Part shown: positions 10,898-21,643 of the stretch, piece after piece
How the letters are laid out: each line of letters opens with the position of its first letter
Numbering within the stretch: the first letter of the stretch is position 1
Source of the DNA: Rhododendron vialii
Lineage: Eukaryota; Streptophyta; Magnoliopsida; Ericales; Ericaceae
DNA: 64,000 bases
Reading direction: 5' to 3'
Assembly (NCBI RefSeq): GCF_030253575.1
Contig: NC_080568.1
Location: forward strand, 2,373,501-2,437,500
Position numbers and translations under genes: made by a program
The notes under the pieces: model-generated
The model's database searches: none
What the model was told of the DNA's origin: nothing
Seen by the model: the letters and a program-made list of their open reading frames with translations, nothing else

Positions 10898-13800
10898 TTA
10901 CTGGCTAACAAGCTTAAGAGAGTTGGCCTTCTCTTGCAGACTATCAAGCAAGCTGTCAAAGCTCTTCTTGAAAGAATCCACTCCCTCGAGTTCAAGCTGA
11001 GAGCCGACGTATCCCCAGTCAATCCCCAACTTCTCTAGGGCACTGTATATGCCTTCAGCTTCGGACACATTTGAATCGATCGTCCTTGAGACCGCGCCAT
11101 GGTCGATAAATGCTTGGAGAGCTTGGTCAGGCATGGTTGAAACCTACACAAGAAAGAGGCAACAGCCAAAATTAGATTCAATTGAGACAGATACGGTAAG
11201 TTTTTGGCACCGAGAAATGCACATATTCCAGGTATGACAACCCTTTAATTGTGGAAGCCATGGCTGCCCAGGAAGGTTCAAGTTTGGGTGATGAAAACCC
11301 CAGTTCAATGTGATATTGCAGCAGTGGTGGAGGATAGTCAGGGGATGCAAAACAATTTTAGGATTTGAAAGCCTAGTTGTGCTTGTAGAAATACTAATGC
11401 AGCTGCTCATTGCTTGGCAAAGATTGGTGTAGGCTCTGGGACTTGGGAGGCCTACCTTCCTTAGTGGCTATTCTCTTCTTTGCAGAAGGATGGCAGTTTT
11501 CTTTATGTCTCGCTTAAATTTTATCAAACCACCACACCACTCGGTCCACACCACCACCACACATGGCCACTGTTGCCACCGCCACCCACCACCATCTCTA
11601 GTTGAATGAGTCTAGCCTCTACCATAGCCACAACGCCATCATTTTTAGGTTTAACAACCAGACCCAAGAAACCATTTTTCATGGAAAATGTCTTTCTCAG
11701 AAAATGGGAAAATATTTTAAATGAAACAGAGAGAGGCCGATAGCTTTCACAGCCTCTAGAACAGGCATTAACCAGCAGGAGAGTAAAGGTGTCATAAAAA
11801 TATTGCTCACCGTGTCAGGTCCAATAAGAGGGGCGACATATAGAGTGTCAGAATAAGCGGGGTTCTTCACACTGGTGGATGCCCACAACAGCCTCTGCTT
11901 CTTGGCACCTTTCTTCACCAAGGCCTCCCATCTGGGTCCAGAGAATTTCTTCTGGTAGAGCTTGTATGCCAAAGCTGCTTGAGCATTTGCAGCCTAAAAC
12001 AGGAAAATGTCCCATCACAAATGAGCATATTCAAGTTCCATGTTTTAAATTCTTCTGGAGTCTGGAAAAGGTAAGGTTTTTGGGTATTTAATTACCTTTC
12101 CTCGGAGATCAAGGGCCTCTGGAGTTCCAATCTTCTCAAGCATCTTGTCGACAAGTGTGTCTACTCGACTAACAAAGAAGGAAGCAACACTTGTAACTCT
12201 AGAGAGGTCACTTAACCCAGAAGCCTCGAGGCCATCCAAGTAAGCATCAATTACTGCCTCATATCTAGCGAGGGAGAATATGAGCTGCGGATATACAACA
12301 AAAAAGATTACAACTAGAATACACAAAAAAAAAAATGACTAGATCATTTTTTCATACTTCTCAAACACAAAAAAGATACAGACACAAGCACATAACCAAC
12401 CATACAGCTATTTGATTATAATGAACTCCAAAATCACCACCAAAAAAAGAAGACAACACTACTCGGTTGACTAATCTCATGAAACTTACCTAATAGGCTC
12501 TGGTATCATGGACCAAGCATGCTAGTTCAGCTTAGCTATGCTGATAGATGATCACCCAACACAGTGTAATGCACGTTCACAGCCCTCTCTTCGATTTTAG
12601 GGAAAACTTAGGATTGTACCTAGTCCATAACTTCTAAGGGCCCAGGAAGCCAAGTTATACAATTAAGCAAATACCAAAAAAAAGATTTGAAATTTCTGCC
12701 TGTCCTGTGACTAAATGCCAACCATGCGTCATGCCACAGAGATTGTATTTAGTAAACAAACCAAAGGAAAGAAAGAGAGAAACAGATGAGTACACTCTTT
12801 GCATTTAACTAATTACATCAGGTAAGCAACCATTCAACAAGCCAAAAGGCAATCTAGGCAAAGGTCGACAAATAGTTTCCCATTAGAAGGTTGGACAGTC
12901 TAGCCAAATTAACGATGCATAAAATCAACTTACGGTAACATTCACGCTTATACGAAGTGAAATAACTTCCTTGATTGAAGGGACACATTCAGCTGTGGCA
13001 GGAATCTTTATGTAGACATTGGGACGATCAACCACTTTATGAAGCCATTTTGCAGCCTCAACAGTCCCTACAGTATCATCAGCAAGTCTGGGAGAAACTT
13101 CAACAGAAACGTAACCATCACCTCCGTCTGTTTGATTGTAGATTGGCTCAAAAAGTTCGCATGCATCTTGAATGTCCTTCACCACAAGTTCCCAATATGC
13201 ACTTTCAATGTCTTTTCCTGCTTGTACAAGTTCTCTGCAAAGCCAGCCATCTAAGTTACATATTGTAGTGGTGGGATTCTTGTTTCGCAACTCAGATAAC
13301 CAGAACAAGACCACGTCTAGATTGAGAAAGTCATGCCAATAAACAAAGCCAACCGAATTGTCAGACTAAAATTGAAACCTTCCCAGCAAAACATCAGATA
13401 TTTTCTAAATACTTAAACCCCATAAAAGCCAATCAGTTCCAACCGATTATACATAGCCCAGAATCTCAATTCCAAATAAAAGCATTCTAGTTAAACGACA
13501 CCTGATGCTACAATCTCCTTCCGTCATTAGCATCTCCTAAGCATTTAGATAAGGTCAGAGAAGTTTCTGTTCATCATAGTTAAATGAGGCAAAGAGATAT
13601 GCCACAGGTTAGGAAGCCTCTCGGTCATTGGGAGGAGTTACTAATCATATAAGCTACTCATTAACAACAATCAAACTAGGACTTAATTACATAATCTCCA
13701 ATACCTGAACTGCTCATTGTACGCATTTGAAGTTGATATTGCTTTCTGGAAAATCTGCAACAATAGAAATAAAGCATATTGGATGAAACTGAAACTCATG

Positions 13801-16195
13801 GATGCAAAATACTAATTGAATGCGTACTTTCTGTTTTTATCCTTTTCTTTTGTCTATCATGGCAAGAAACAGAAAACAAAAGGAGATTTGTGTAATCACC
13901 GCAGGGTTGCTGGTTACACCTCTGACGCCACTTGCAATCAATGGAAGCAGATCTGTAACAGGGCGGCACAAATTATCATACCATGGGCTCTGCCCTTCTT
14001 TCTCGTAAAGATCGTGAAGAACTGTTCTCTTGGTTGGGCTTCCATTTCCGTCAAGATTGGAACATCTGACACTGTTTAAAAACTTAATTGCCACTACAAA
14101 CGGTGCATCTTTACCACAAGGGGTAAGACAAAAGAATATGGATTGACATAAAGAAAAAGAGTGAGGAACCATAAAACCACCTCAGGTAACAACCCATGAG
14201 ACGATACTACATTCTACTGTTGAGATTATATGTAAGATAGGGTAAAATAAAACACATAATCCCTGCTAAGAGTGCCAATAAAAGCAAGATATGTCAGTTG
14301 GAAACGAGACTAATGCATATCTCTACGGCCAAGATAGACATGCCGCACAAGGAGATACTCTTATGAGCAAACTAGTAAGCTAGTCAAGATTGGAACATCT
14401 GACACTGTTTAAAAACTTAATTGCCACTACAAACGATGCATCTTTACCACAAGGGGTAAGACAAAAGAATATGGATAGACATAAAGAAAAAGAGTGAGGA
14501 ACCATAAAACCACCTCAGGTAACAACCCATGAGACGATACTACATTCTACTGTTGAGATTATATGTAAGATAGGGTAAAATAAAACACATAATCCCTGCT
14601 AAGAGTGCCAATAAAAGCAAGATATGTCAGTTGGAAACGAGACTAATGCATATCTCTACGGCCAAGATAGACATGCCGCACAAGGAGATACTCTTATGAG
14701 CAAACTAGTAAGCTAGTCCTCAAGGTTGCTTCAGTCGGATTTGGAACTTATGCTAGGTCTTAGCAAATCATTTTCGAGAACTAAGCGAAACAAAGTATGC
14801 CATAGATGTTTACAACAAGCAAGTAGCAATCGTTAGAACCCCGCACAGGCGCCTTCGTTAACCAGTGTTGTAAAAGTCGGCTGTTCTAAAAGTCAGCCGC
14901 CTAGACCGACTAGTCCCCCAGCTAGGTGCTAGGCGGTCGTCCAACCCCTAGATTAGGCAGCTGACTAGTTGGCGCCTAGTCCCCGCCTAGGTGGTCAACT
15001 AGTCGACTCCTAGGTGCTAGGTGCCTCTTTTCCACCCAACTAGCACCTAGAGATTTTAGAACTTTGTTGGTAAGTAGCAGAAAAACGTTACTAAAATGAG
15101 AAGGTGTACAGAAATTCTATTTTAACTTCCGCAACTGAAATCATAGCTCAAAACAGAAAAAACATAAAGTTGATATCACTGCAAAGGATGTACCAGAAAT
15201 GTCTGAGCTAAGAAAAATTATTCCATGCTCCTCGAGCAAAGCTCCAGGACCTTTCTCACCGCACATTGGTGTGGGTTCCACCCTACAGTGTGTACCCCAC
15301 ACTAATGGGTGGTGGTAAATGCCCTTGGAGCATCACTGCATGAGCATGGAATAATCAGAGCTAATTGTGGGAAACGAAAAAAAAAAAAGAAGGATAGATA
15401 ACGTTAGGTCCTATCACTAAGAGTTCGTTCCGTTAGCTTACTCCTAAGAATAAAAGATCTATCTGTCCTCCGCGACTAGCCGACTTTACACCTTCAAAGG
15501 ATCGAACAAGGCTGGTAAGAGGGTCAAGGAAGACAAAAGAAAGATTTGTACTTCCTCACCAAATCTCAGTGAAAGTGAAACTTAGATTTGATGAGAAACA
15601 AAATGGACTAATAAAGATTCAACTTTCATCTTCATTCCTCTGTCTTTTTTCTCACCATTTCTCATCTCTTTTAGTTATCCAATATGTGAAAAGCTTTTGC
15701 CATTGTTTTTCAATTTCCTTTTCTTTCTCGCCCTTTCTTAGCATCCAAAGGGGTTGTGAAAGGAGATTGGATATATAGGCAAACGTGACAACACATTCAT
15801 CAAACCATCATAATAAGTTACTAATCAAAAAAAAAACCATCATAATAAGTTCGCATTTGACCAAGATCAAGCAATCATTTTTCTATCAGGAATCAGCAAC
15901 TAAATCAAGATTCACCTACCCACAAAACCAAACCAAGAAAAAAAAAAAAAAACATAAAAATATCATGAGATTTGATAAATTAGAATCTTGATTATGTTTG
16001 AGAAACTTACGCGAAGGAACCCCAATAAGCATGGTTATTGCGCAGAGACAACCTGGAGGAAGAAACCCTTTGATCAAAAACAGTTTTTCCATTGAACCCT
16101 TTGATCAAAAACACAGTGGGCTGGCATGATTTGGGATTAAACGTAGAGGGTGAGTAGGTAGGGTTTAGATTTGAGAGCTTGGAGATGGAACCCAT
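10898..16195 (-). CDS. Transaldolase, plastid-targeted
   Basis: Seven coding exons on the minus strand: 16195-16011, 14071-13900, 13754-13705, 13234-12934, 12284-12096, 11993-11811, 11143-10898. They join to 1326 nt, 441 residues plus stop. The enzyme moves a three-carbon dihydroxyacetone unit between sugar phosphates in the non-oxidative pentose phosphate pathway. Residues 1-62 look like a chloroplast transit peptide rich in Ser, Asn and Lys. Family signature 1, GVTSNPAIF, spans the exon 2/3 junction. Signature 2 contains [14 protein letters not shown], whose lysine (K212) is the expected Schiff-base residue. The C-terminal half ([35 protein letters not shown]) is strongly plant-like and matches my memory of Arabidopsis TRA2 (At5g13420). 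One oddity is Arg230 in SLRISVNVT, where I remember glycine in relatives. A 333-bp tandem duplication copies the exon 2 acceptor. Confidence 0.95.
14050..14717. repeat. 333-bp tandem duplication spanning the transaldolase exon 2 acceptor
   Basis: Positions 14051-14383 are repeated at 14384-14716 with only two or so differences that I can see (CGGTGC/CGATGC and GATTGAC/GATAGAC). The unit contains the first 21 nt of exon 2, its acceptor and about 310 bp of intron 1. The upstream copy therefore carries a second, decoy acceptor at 14404. Confidence 0.95.
14863..15066. mobile_element. hAT-like MITE in transaldolase intron 1
   Basis: The ends are CAGTGTTGTAAAAGTC and, on the other strand, CAAAGTTCTAAAATCTC, giving hAT-style CA...TG termini. 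The interior is rich in the words CTAGGCG and GACTAGTC. The flanking octamers TCGTTAAC and TTGGTAAG could be a decayed 8-bp target duplication. The element resembles the one at 34517-34732. Confidence 0.6.
15217..15355. mobile_element. Short palindromic MITE in transaldolase intron 1
   Basis: Fourteen-base terminal inverted repeats ATTATTCCATGCTC and GAGCATGGAATAAT frame a 139-bp element with an internal palindrome around GTGTGGG...CCCACAC. GAGCTAA occurs just outside each end and may be the target duplication. Confidence 0.6.
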
Positions 16196-16282
16196 GGTGA
16201 TGAGATCAGAGAGAAAAACAAAGACTTGATAGGTGATTTAAAAAAAGAGCTTTTTTGATTAGGGTTCTTTCTTAATTTAATG

Positions 16283-16290
16283 CTATATAG
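16283..16290 (-). promoter_or_regulatory. Candidate TATA box of transaldolase
   Basis: CTATATAG lies 88-95 bp upstream of the transaldolase ATG in an otherwise ordinary AT-rich flank. Distance and sequence fit a plant TATA box with a 50-60 nt leader, but no other support is visible. Confidence 0.4.
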
Positions 16291-17644
16291 GATATGGATT
16301 GATACAGTTGACAGGGTGGCAGGTGGAAGAAAAGGAATTTGAGAGAGAGAAAATAAATTGATAAGGCAAATTCGTGGATGATTAGGTTGGGGTTGGTTAC
16401 GAGTTTTGGTTCTGTGTGCTAATGCCACCAACCCACTTGTTGGTTTTACTTACCGGATGAGCTCCTCTCCACTCTCCAGTTCATTCCCTGGAAATGGACT
16501 GGACCTTTCAGTTTATCTGTTTGCGGGCCTTTCTTGGTTCATTTTGATAATCCAAATCGTTCACATTTTAGTATTCGTTGAAAACATGGGACTAGCTCAA
16601 AAGATTGGATATACTCTAATTCGATACGATTTCGGAACATATTTATCTAAAAACACAACAAGATTACAACACAAAACCCATTTAAGCCGTTTATTTGAAG
16701 ACATTCCAAAATTATTATCCCGTCAACGTGATTTTTGACATGAATTTTTTTTCAACGAGATCTAAAATTTGAGCAGCTTAGATCGTTAATGTGAGCCCGG
16801 AAAAAGCCAACTAATGGGCAAATTGGACCATCTAGTTCATTTTCATAAACTGTAGGAAATTTTCTCCCCTTATTTTATTTTCAAGAAAATAATTGCGAGT
16901 TTATGCTCTACCCTTCGCTCCCCCGAATGTTAGACAGACATGCTATTTTCGAATAAAAAGTAAAGTACTTTTGTTCATATTTTTTGCATTTTTCACACAA
17001 AATTAAAGAATTAATTTATTTTGATCGTACACAAAAGTAATTTATTTTTTGATCTGAAATTACACGCCTTATTTTTAACATCTCACTATGACATCAGTAT
17101 GTTCTCATAATTTATGGCATGACCATGATGGAGGATGGGTTGATTTATCGGTAGATTTCACTAGACCACCAAATTTTTTAAACCCAAGTTAGTAGTAGTA
17201 ACTTAGATGGTTCCTTATACCCAGAATCAAACCTAACCATTATCCAACTTCACCTTAATAATGTTTACGATATAGTATTTGAACTGCCAAAATCTACAAT
17301 TTTCCCAGGCTTACATACAGACATCCTCCCCTATCCTCCATTCCTCTTGGACTTTGCAAATACAAACCTACAAGTCAATCTTGTTTCACTATGTTCCGTT
17401 TGTCATCCTCAAGTTTACCCAAGTCACAACTGTCATAATCCTTCAAATTTTTTGTTCTTTCTGCACACAGCACAAAAGACACACCACTCTCTTCTTTCCT
17501 TCTTCTTCAACTTCTTCCGTCCTATTCAAAAGCTCAGAATCTCAGCACAACCAACAAAAGCAAAATCTTCCCACACACAATTGACCACGGTTTGATTTCC
17601 AGGGTTAAGCTGCAACAAAGTAATCTATTGTGAATTCCCTAATT

Positions 17645-17745
17645 TCAACATGGCGGATGGCCTGTCTTTGATCGAACCGGGAAGAAGATTAGTCAAAAGG
17701 TGCGCGCGTAGCCTGGACACCCCAGACCATCCACCCAAAAAAACA
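17645..17745 (+). mobile_element. SINE fragment (Au-like 3' part)
   Basis: The stretch GATGGCCTGTCTTTGATCG, then AATTAGTC-like words, GTGCGCGCGTAGCCTGGACAC and a short A-rich end matches the 3' half of the SINE at 59620-59826 and the end of the SINE at 20074-20298. The tRNA-like 5' half is not recognisable here. Confidence 0.45.
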
Positions 17746-18038
17746 ACTTGATCTCCTATTGCATCATATATTTCCAGCACCGTATGTGTCAGTGTCACGG
17801 CCCTTTATTAATAACATTAAGAACAAGTACCATTAAAACAGCCGAAAAGGCAAGTCAAATTAAGTACAAGTACCATTAAAAAACAGTCGAAACTGCTCAA
17901 GAAGAGGCCAGTTGCATTATTAAGATGAAAAAGAAAGAAAGAAGTCATGAAAAGCATTCTTTCATTGGTAAAAATAGAGAAAATGAATTTGTTGACAAAC
18001 AACTCGAGGTTTGGAGAAACTATCAAAACTCCCTCATC

Positions 18039-21000
18039 TCATCCAATCATCAACTTGTTCTCCTCCAAGAACGCATAAGTAGGTACCTCAAGATTGTATG
18101 GCGCTGGCCCCTTGCGGATCCTTCCAGATATGTCATAGTGCGAACCATGGCACGGGCAAAACCAACCTCCAAAGTCACCAGCATTCGGCAAGGGGATACA
18201 CCCCAGATGGGTGCATACTCCAACCACCACAAGCCATTCCGGGTTCTTAACTCTAGTAGAATCATCCTGGGGGTCCCGAAGGGAGGAAAGGTCAACACTG
18301 TTGGCCAACTTGATGTCATCCTCAGTTCTACGCCGGATGAAAACCGGCTTACCACGCCACTTGACTGTAACAGTGGACCCTGGTTCGATGCTGGAGAGGT
18401 CTACCTCAATGGAGGCAAGGGCGAGTACATCTTTGCTTGCAGACATGCTCAGGACAAACTTCAGCACCAGGAGACGGATCAAGGAAGCGTACACAAATCT
18501 TCCACCGGTCAGGACAAAGTAGGCAAATGCTCGCTTGCTGGGATCGCCTGGGGGATAACGCTCATGATTGTGGTTGTCATACACGATTTTTGATGTGGGG
18601 TTCTTGACAGCTGCCACAGTTGCTGGGACGTCTGGGATCATACCCTTGTCACGTGCAGTAGCTAGGGAATCAGAAGCATATCCTGAAAATTTTAATTCAT
18701 TCATGTGAAAATTTGGGTGGTGTTTGGGATTTTCGCAAGCACGTCGGTCAAACCAAACAGATGTAACTGCATTTAACCATGACAAAACTGAAGGGAAAAG
18801 GATTATAACGGAAACATCAAATCCTCCCATCACCATATATCGATGTTCAATATTATTTGGAAAAACCAGGGACCAAAAAAAAAAAAAGTAGATATCAAGG
18901 AATTTTATAACTTTCTAGTGCGAGAAAACAAACAAAGAAGTTATCACCATACAAATATTGAGGCAAAAAATATTAATAGCCTGACGATTAATTCTATGAG
19001 TGCTAACAATGGAAACAATAATAACAGGACAAGCACACCAACAAGGGGAAAAAATTGAGGAAAAGCTACATAAATAGCAAAACAAGCAATTGATTGGCAC
19101 ATTATGTGCAATTTACTCCCTTGCCTTTGAACCTTGTTAATGTTGACCCCAAGGATCATTTGCAATGCAGATAATGACACCTCCACAACCCTCTTCCACC
19201 TTTGATTGATGATTCCACAGAGAGCTAAAGAGTAGGGAAAAAACACATGATTCAAACACCCCCTGCATATGCTACGGACCCAAAAAGAGCAATAAAAGGT
19301 AAAGGTCATTTACTTGTCAAAAAAAAGGTGATAGAGAATGGGTATATGTCATGACCATAAGGGGGCAACAGCATCCAAAATTTGTGGGGATGCCAAACTG
19401 CAAGATCTCTAAATCTCAGGCATGGGCAATATTTGATATGACTCGCTTTGAACCAGAAGTCTCCAGCCAAGTGTGTAATCTAAAACAATTGTCAAACCTT
19501 GTCCATTATCCTCCAACATGACAAGGCATTTTTTATTTCCAATCTACACCTTCCTGCTTCCCAAATATCCAGATTAACGTATACGTATGCACACACATCT
19601 TTTCAAACAAAGTTATAGTGAATTACCTTATCGACCAAGAAACTCATAACACACACTTGGAAAGGGTATGTATGAGATCAAAAGTTTTAGGTAAGTTCGA
19701 AGGCTTCAAAGTGGAAGGACCTCCAGACTTCTCAACGAATATGAGGAAGGGGCTTTGGTGGTTTTCGAAGGGATAGACCAAATAAACTATAGCCATCAAC
19801 GGATACAGGAATTGGGCAGAGGTGTTTCTCATTTTTGTTATGGCACGAGGCAAGGTAGAGGCATTAAGAGGAGAGTTGATGATGAGTCATGAAGCACGGA
19901 GGTCTATTTTTTTGACTGACACATTGACTGGACCCCTAAGAACCCCTGTGTTCCTCCCCTTGATGATGGATAAAGGGAGGTAGAGGTGTTCCTCCCCTTG
20001 ATGAATTGATTATCGTTGGAAGTTGGAACTCACTCATGAAAAATGAAAGCAACAAAGAGAGAACCAATTAGTTCAACAGCTCTTCCCCCTCAAGGGGTTG
20101 GGCTTGGGGGTTTGCTCCCTCTTAGGTCACAGGTTTCAAAATCTCTTAGGTTCTATCAACTCCTTGGGGTCCAGTCCATATAGAGCCTTCGCTCTAGCTT
20201 TAATTGGAACCCTCGCAATTGGGCAGTAGAATTGGACCCCCAAAATTAGTCGAAGTGTGTGAAAGCTGGCCCAAACACTTAAGTTATCAAAAAAAAAACT
20301 CTCCCCACAATAGCAGCTGAAATCTACAACTTGAAAATGAAAAGTTCAACATAATAATCATAACAAAAAGCCTTTTTATCTCTTCCCTAAATCTATAAGA
20401 GCCGGTTCCAGAAACGAAAAAGGTCCTTATTTTTTAAGAAAGCAATTTCAATTTCAAAAATTATGGACTTATTGAAATCTAAAAAAATGCAATATAGATC
20501 TTATTTGAAAGATTTCATCGAGATCTTTCATACAATACAAAAACAAAAACTGAAATTTTATTTTTCATTTACATTATTTTTGAGTTTAAAAATATAAAAT
20601 AAACTACTTATTTTTTAAAAAAGTTTCTGGAACGGGACCTACCCCTTCTATCACATTAAAATACATAGTACAAAAAAATCAAATCAATCAACTAGACAAA
20701 TCAATAGATACACAGAGGCGAAACGAAAAGAAATCATATCTAACCCTAAAAAAGAGAGAGAGAACCAGTAAGCACGACAGCTCTCTCCACAACTGCAGCT
20801 GAAATCTAGTAATATTTAAAAATGAAAATTTGAGATAATAATCATAACAGGTCAGTTTCATTCACATATCTTCCCTAAAATTACCCCACTTTTTTCACAT
20901 CAGAACACATAAAACAAAAAATCAAATCAATCAACTAGAGAAATAAATCGATGCAGAGGCGAGAACAAATCTAACCCTAAATGCGAATCCTGTAACCAAA

Positions 21001-21219
21001 AAAAGAAAAGAAAAAATGGTGAAAGGTCTGACCTCTGATCTGATCCAGTACAACGGAGCTGGGAGCAAATGGGTTGCGCGGGGAGACGGATCTGGTGGGT
21101 CCGTTGGAGGGTGAATCGGAGCCGTTGATCGGATTCCTGGAGAAGAAAGCCGACGATGATGAGTGAGAGGACCTCCATGAGAGAGAAGAAGAAAGCCTCC
21201 TCCCTGTAACTCTCAACAT
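18039..21219 (-). CDS. Mitochondrial Rieske iron-sulfur protein (ubiquinol-cytochrome c reductase subunit)
   Basis: Two coding exons on the minus strand, 21219-21033 and 18682-18039, join to 831 nt, 276 residues plus stop. The protein carries the 2Fe-2S centre of respiratory complex III and passes electrons from ubiquinol to cytochrome c1 at the inner mitochondrial membrane. Residues 1-62 ([20 protein letters not shown]...) form an Arg/Ser-rich mitochondrial presequence. A conserved hinge and membrane segment follow (about 114-143). The cluster ligands are in C219-T-H221-L-G-C224 and C238-P-C240-H241-G-S-H, with the two extra cysteines forming the usual disulfide. The end LEENKLMIG is typical of plant proteins. 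The intron of 2.35 kb contains a SINE and a MITE. From memory it corresponds to Arabidopsis At5g13430/At5g13440. Confidence 0.96.
20074..20298 (+). mobile_element. SINE (Au-like) in the Rieske intron
   Basis: Begins near CTCAAGGGGTTGGGCTTGGG (box A-like), has a box B-like AGGTTTCAAAATCTC, and ends in AGCTGGCCCAAACACTTAAG, TTATC and a run of about ten A. Order and 3' end match other SINE copies in this window. Confidence 0.55.
20399..20638. mobile_element. MITE with GGTTCCAGAAAC ends in the Rieske intron
   Basis: Left end CCGGTTCCAGAAACG and right end GTTTCTGGAACGGGACC are inverted copies of each other, enclosing about 220 bp of very AT-rich DNA. Target duplication unclear. Confidence 0.5.
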
Positions 21220-21546
21220 CTTCTTCTTCTTCTTCCCTTTTTTCCTCTGCTTTCGGTGGGTTTGGTCCTTCTTAGGCTAGGGTTTCACTACGATTGGATG
21301 TGCCGATGAACGGAGAGAATTTGAGCCAAAGACGAACGAATGAACGAAACGAACTCCCAACAGAGCTTCTCTCCTCTGGAGGTTGAAACCAGGGGAATAG
21401 GCGAGGCGAGTTTTCTAGTGTCACGTGAAACGACGCCGTCCTTGATCGTCTGGTATATAACGAGTTGCTTTGAATGGGTCAACCACAGAGAAAGGTTGAA
21501 GACTTAATTTAATAATATTATATTCTGGAAACAAAGAATGACGAGA
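21220..21546. other. Rieske promoter region and tRNA-Lys upstream flank
   Basis: The flank contains a G-box core CACGTG at 21422-21427, about 205 bp from the Rieske start codon, and a TATATA word at 21454-21459. Immediately before the tRNA, TATTATATTC and CAAAG resemble the TATA-like and CAA motifs of plant tRNA genes. A CT/GAA-rich stretch at 21180-21240 covers the Rieske start and leader. Confidence 0.4.
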
Positions 21547-21619
21547 GCCGTCTTAGCTCAGCCGGTAGAGCGCATGGCTTTTAACCATGTGGTCGTGGGT
21601 TCGATTCCCACAGACGGCG
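21547..21619 (+). tRNA. tRNA-Lys (anticodon UUU)
   Basis: A 73-nt cloverleaf: acceptor stem GCCGTCT pairs with AGACGGC, followed by discriminator G. The D arm holds box A (TAGCTCAGCCGGTAGA). The anticodon stem CATGG/CCATG encloses the loop CTTTTAA, giving anticodon TTT. The T arm GTGGG-TTCGATT-CCCAC holds box B. No intron. A T run at 21636-21643 would end pol III transcription. Confidence 0.96.
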
Positions 21620-21635
21620 ATTACCTTCTTCGTCA

Positions 21636-21643
21636 TTTTTTTT
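21636..21643 (+). terminator. Pol III terminator of tRNA-Lys
   Basis: Run of eight T, 16 bp after the tRNA 3' end. Confidence 0.75.

Larger units (their letters stand above)
16196..18038. other. Intergenic region between transaldolase and Rieske genes
   Basis: Contains the transaldolase promoter and leader on the left and the Rieske 3' UTR on the right. A SINE 3' part lies at about 17645-17745. The AT-rich block 16840-17060 shares words with the Stowaway-like arms at 57.75 kb. No coding exon is seen; the frames at 17279-17595 look like chance. Confidence 0.5.

Noticed and set aside
17925..18593. 222-codon plus-strand open frame
   Set aside because: It is the antisense of the Rieske exon 2, whose sense frame has unmistakable cluster motifs.
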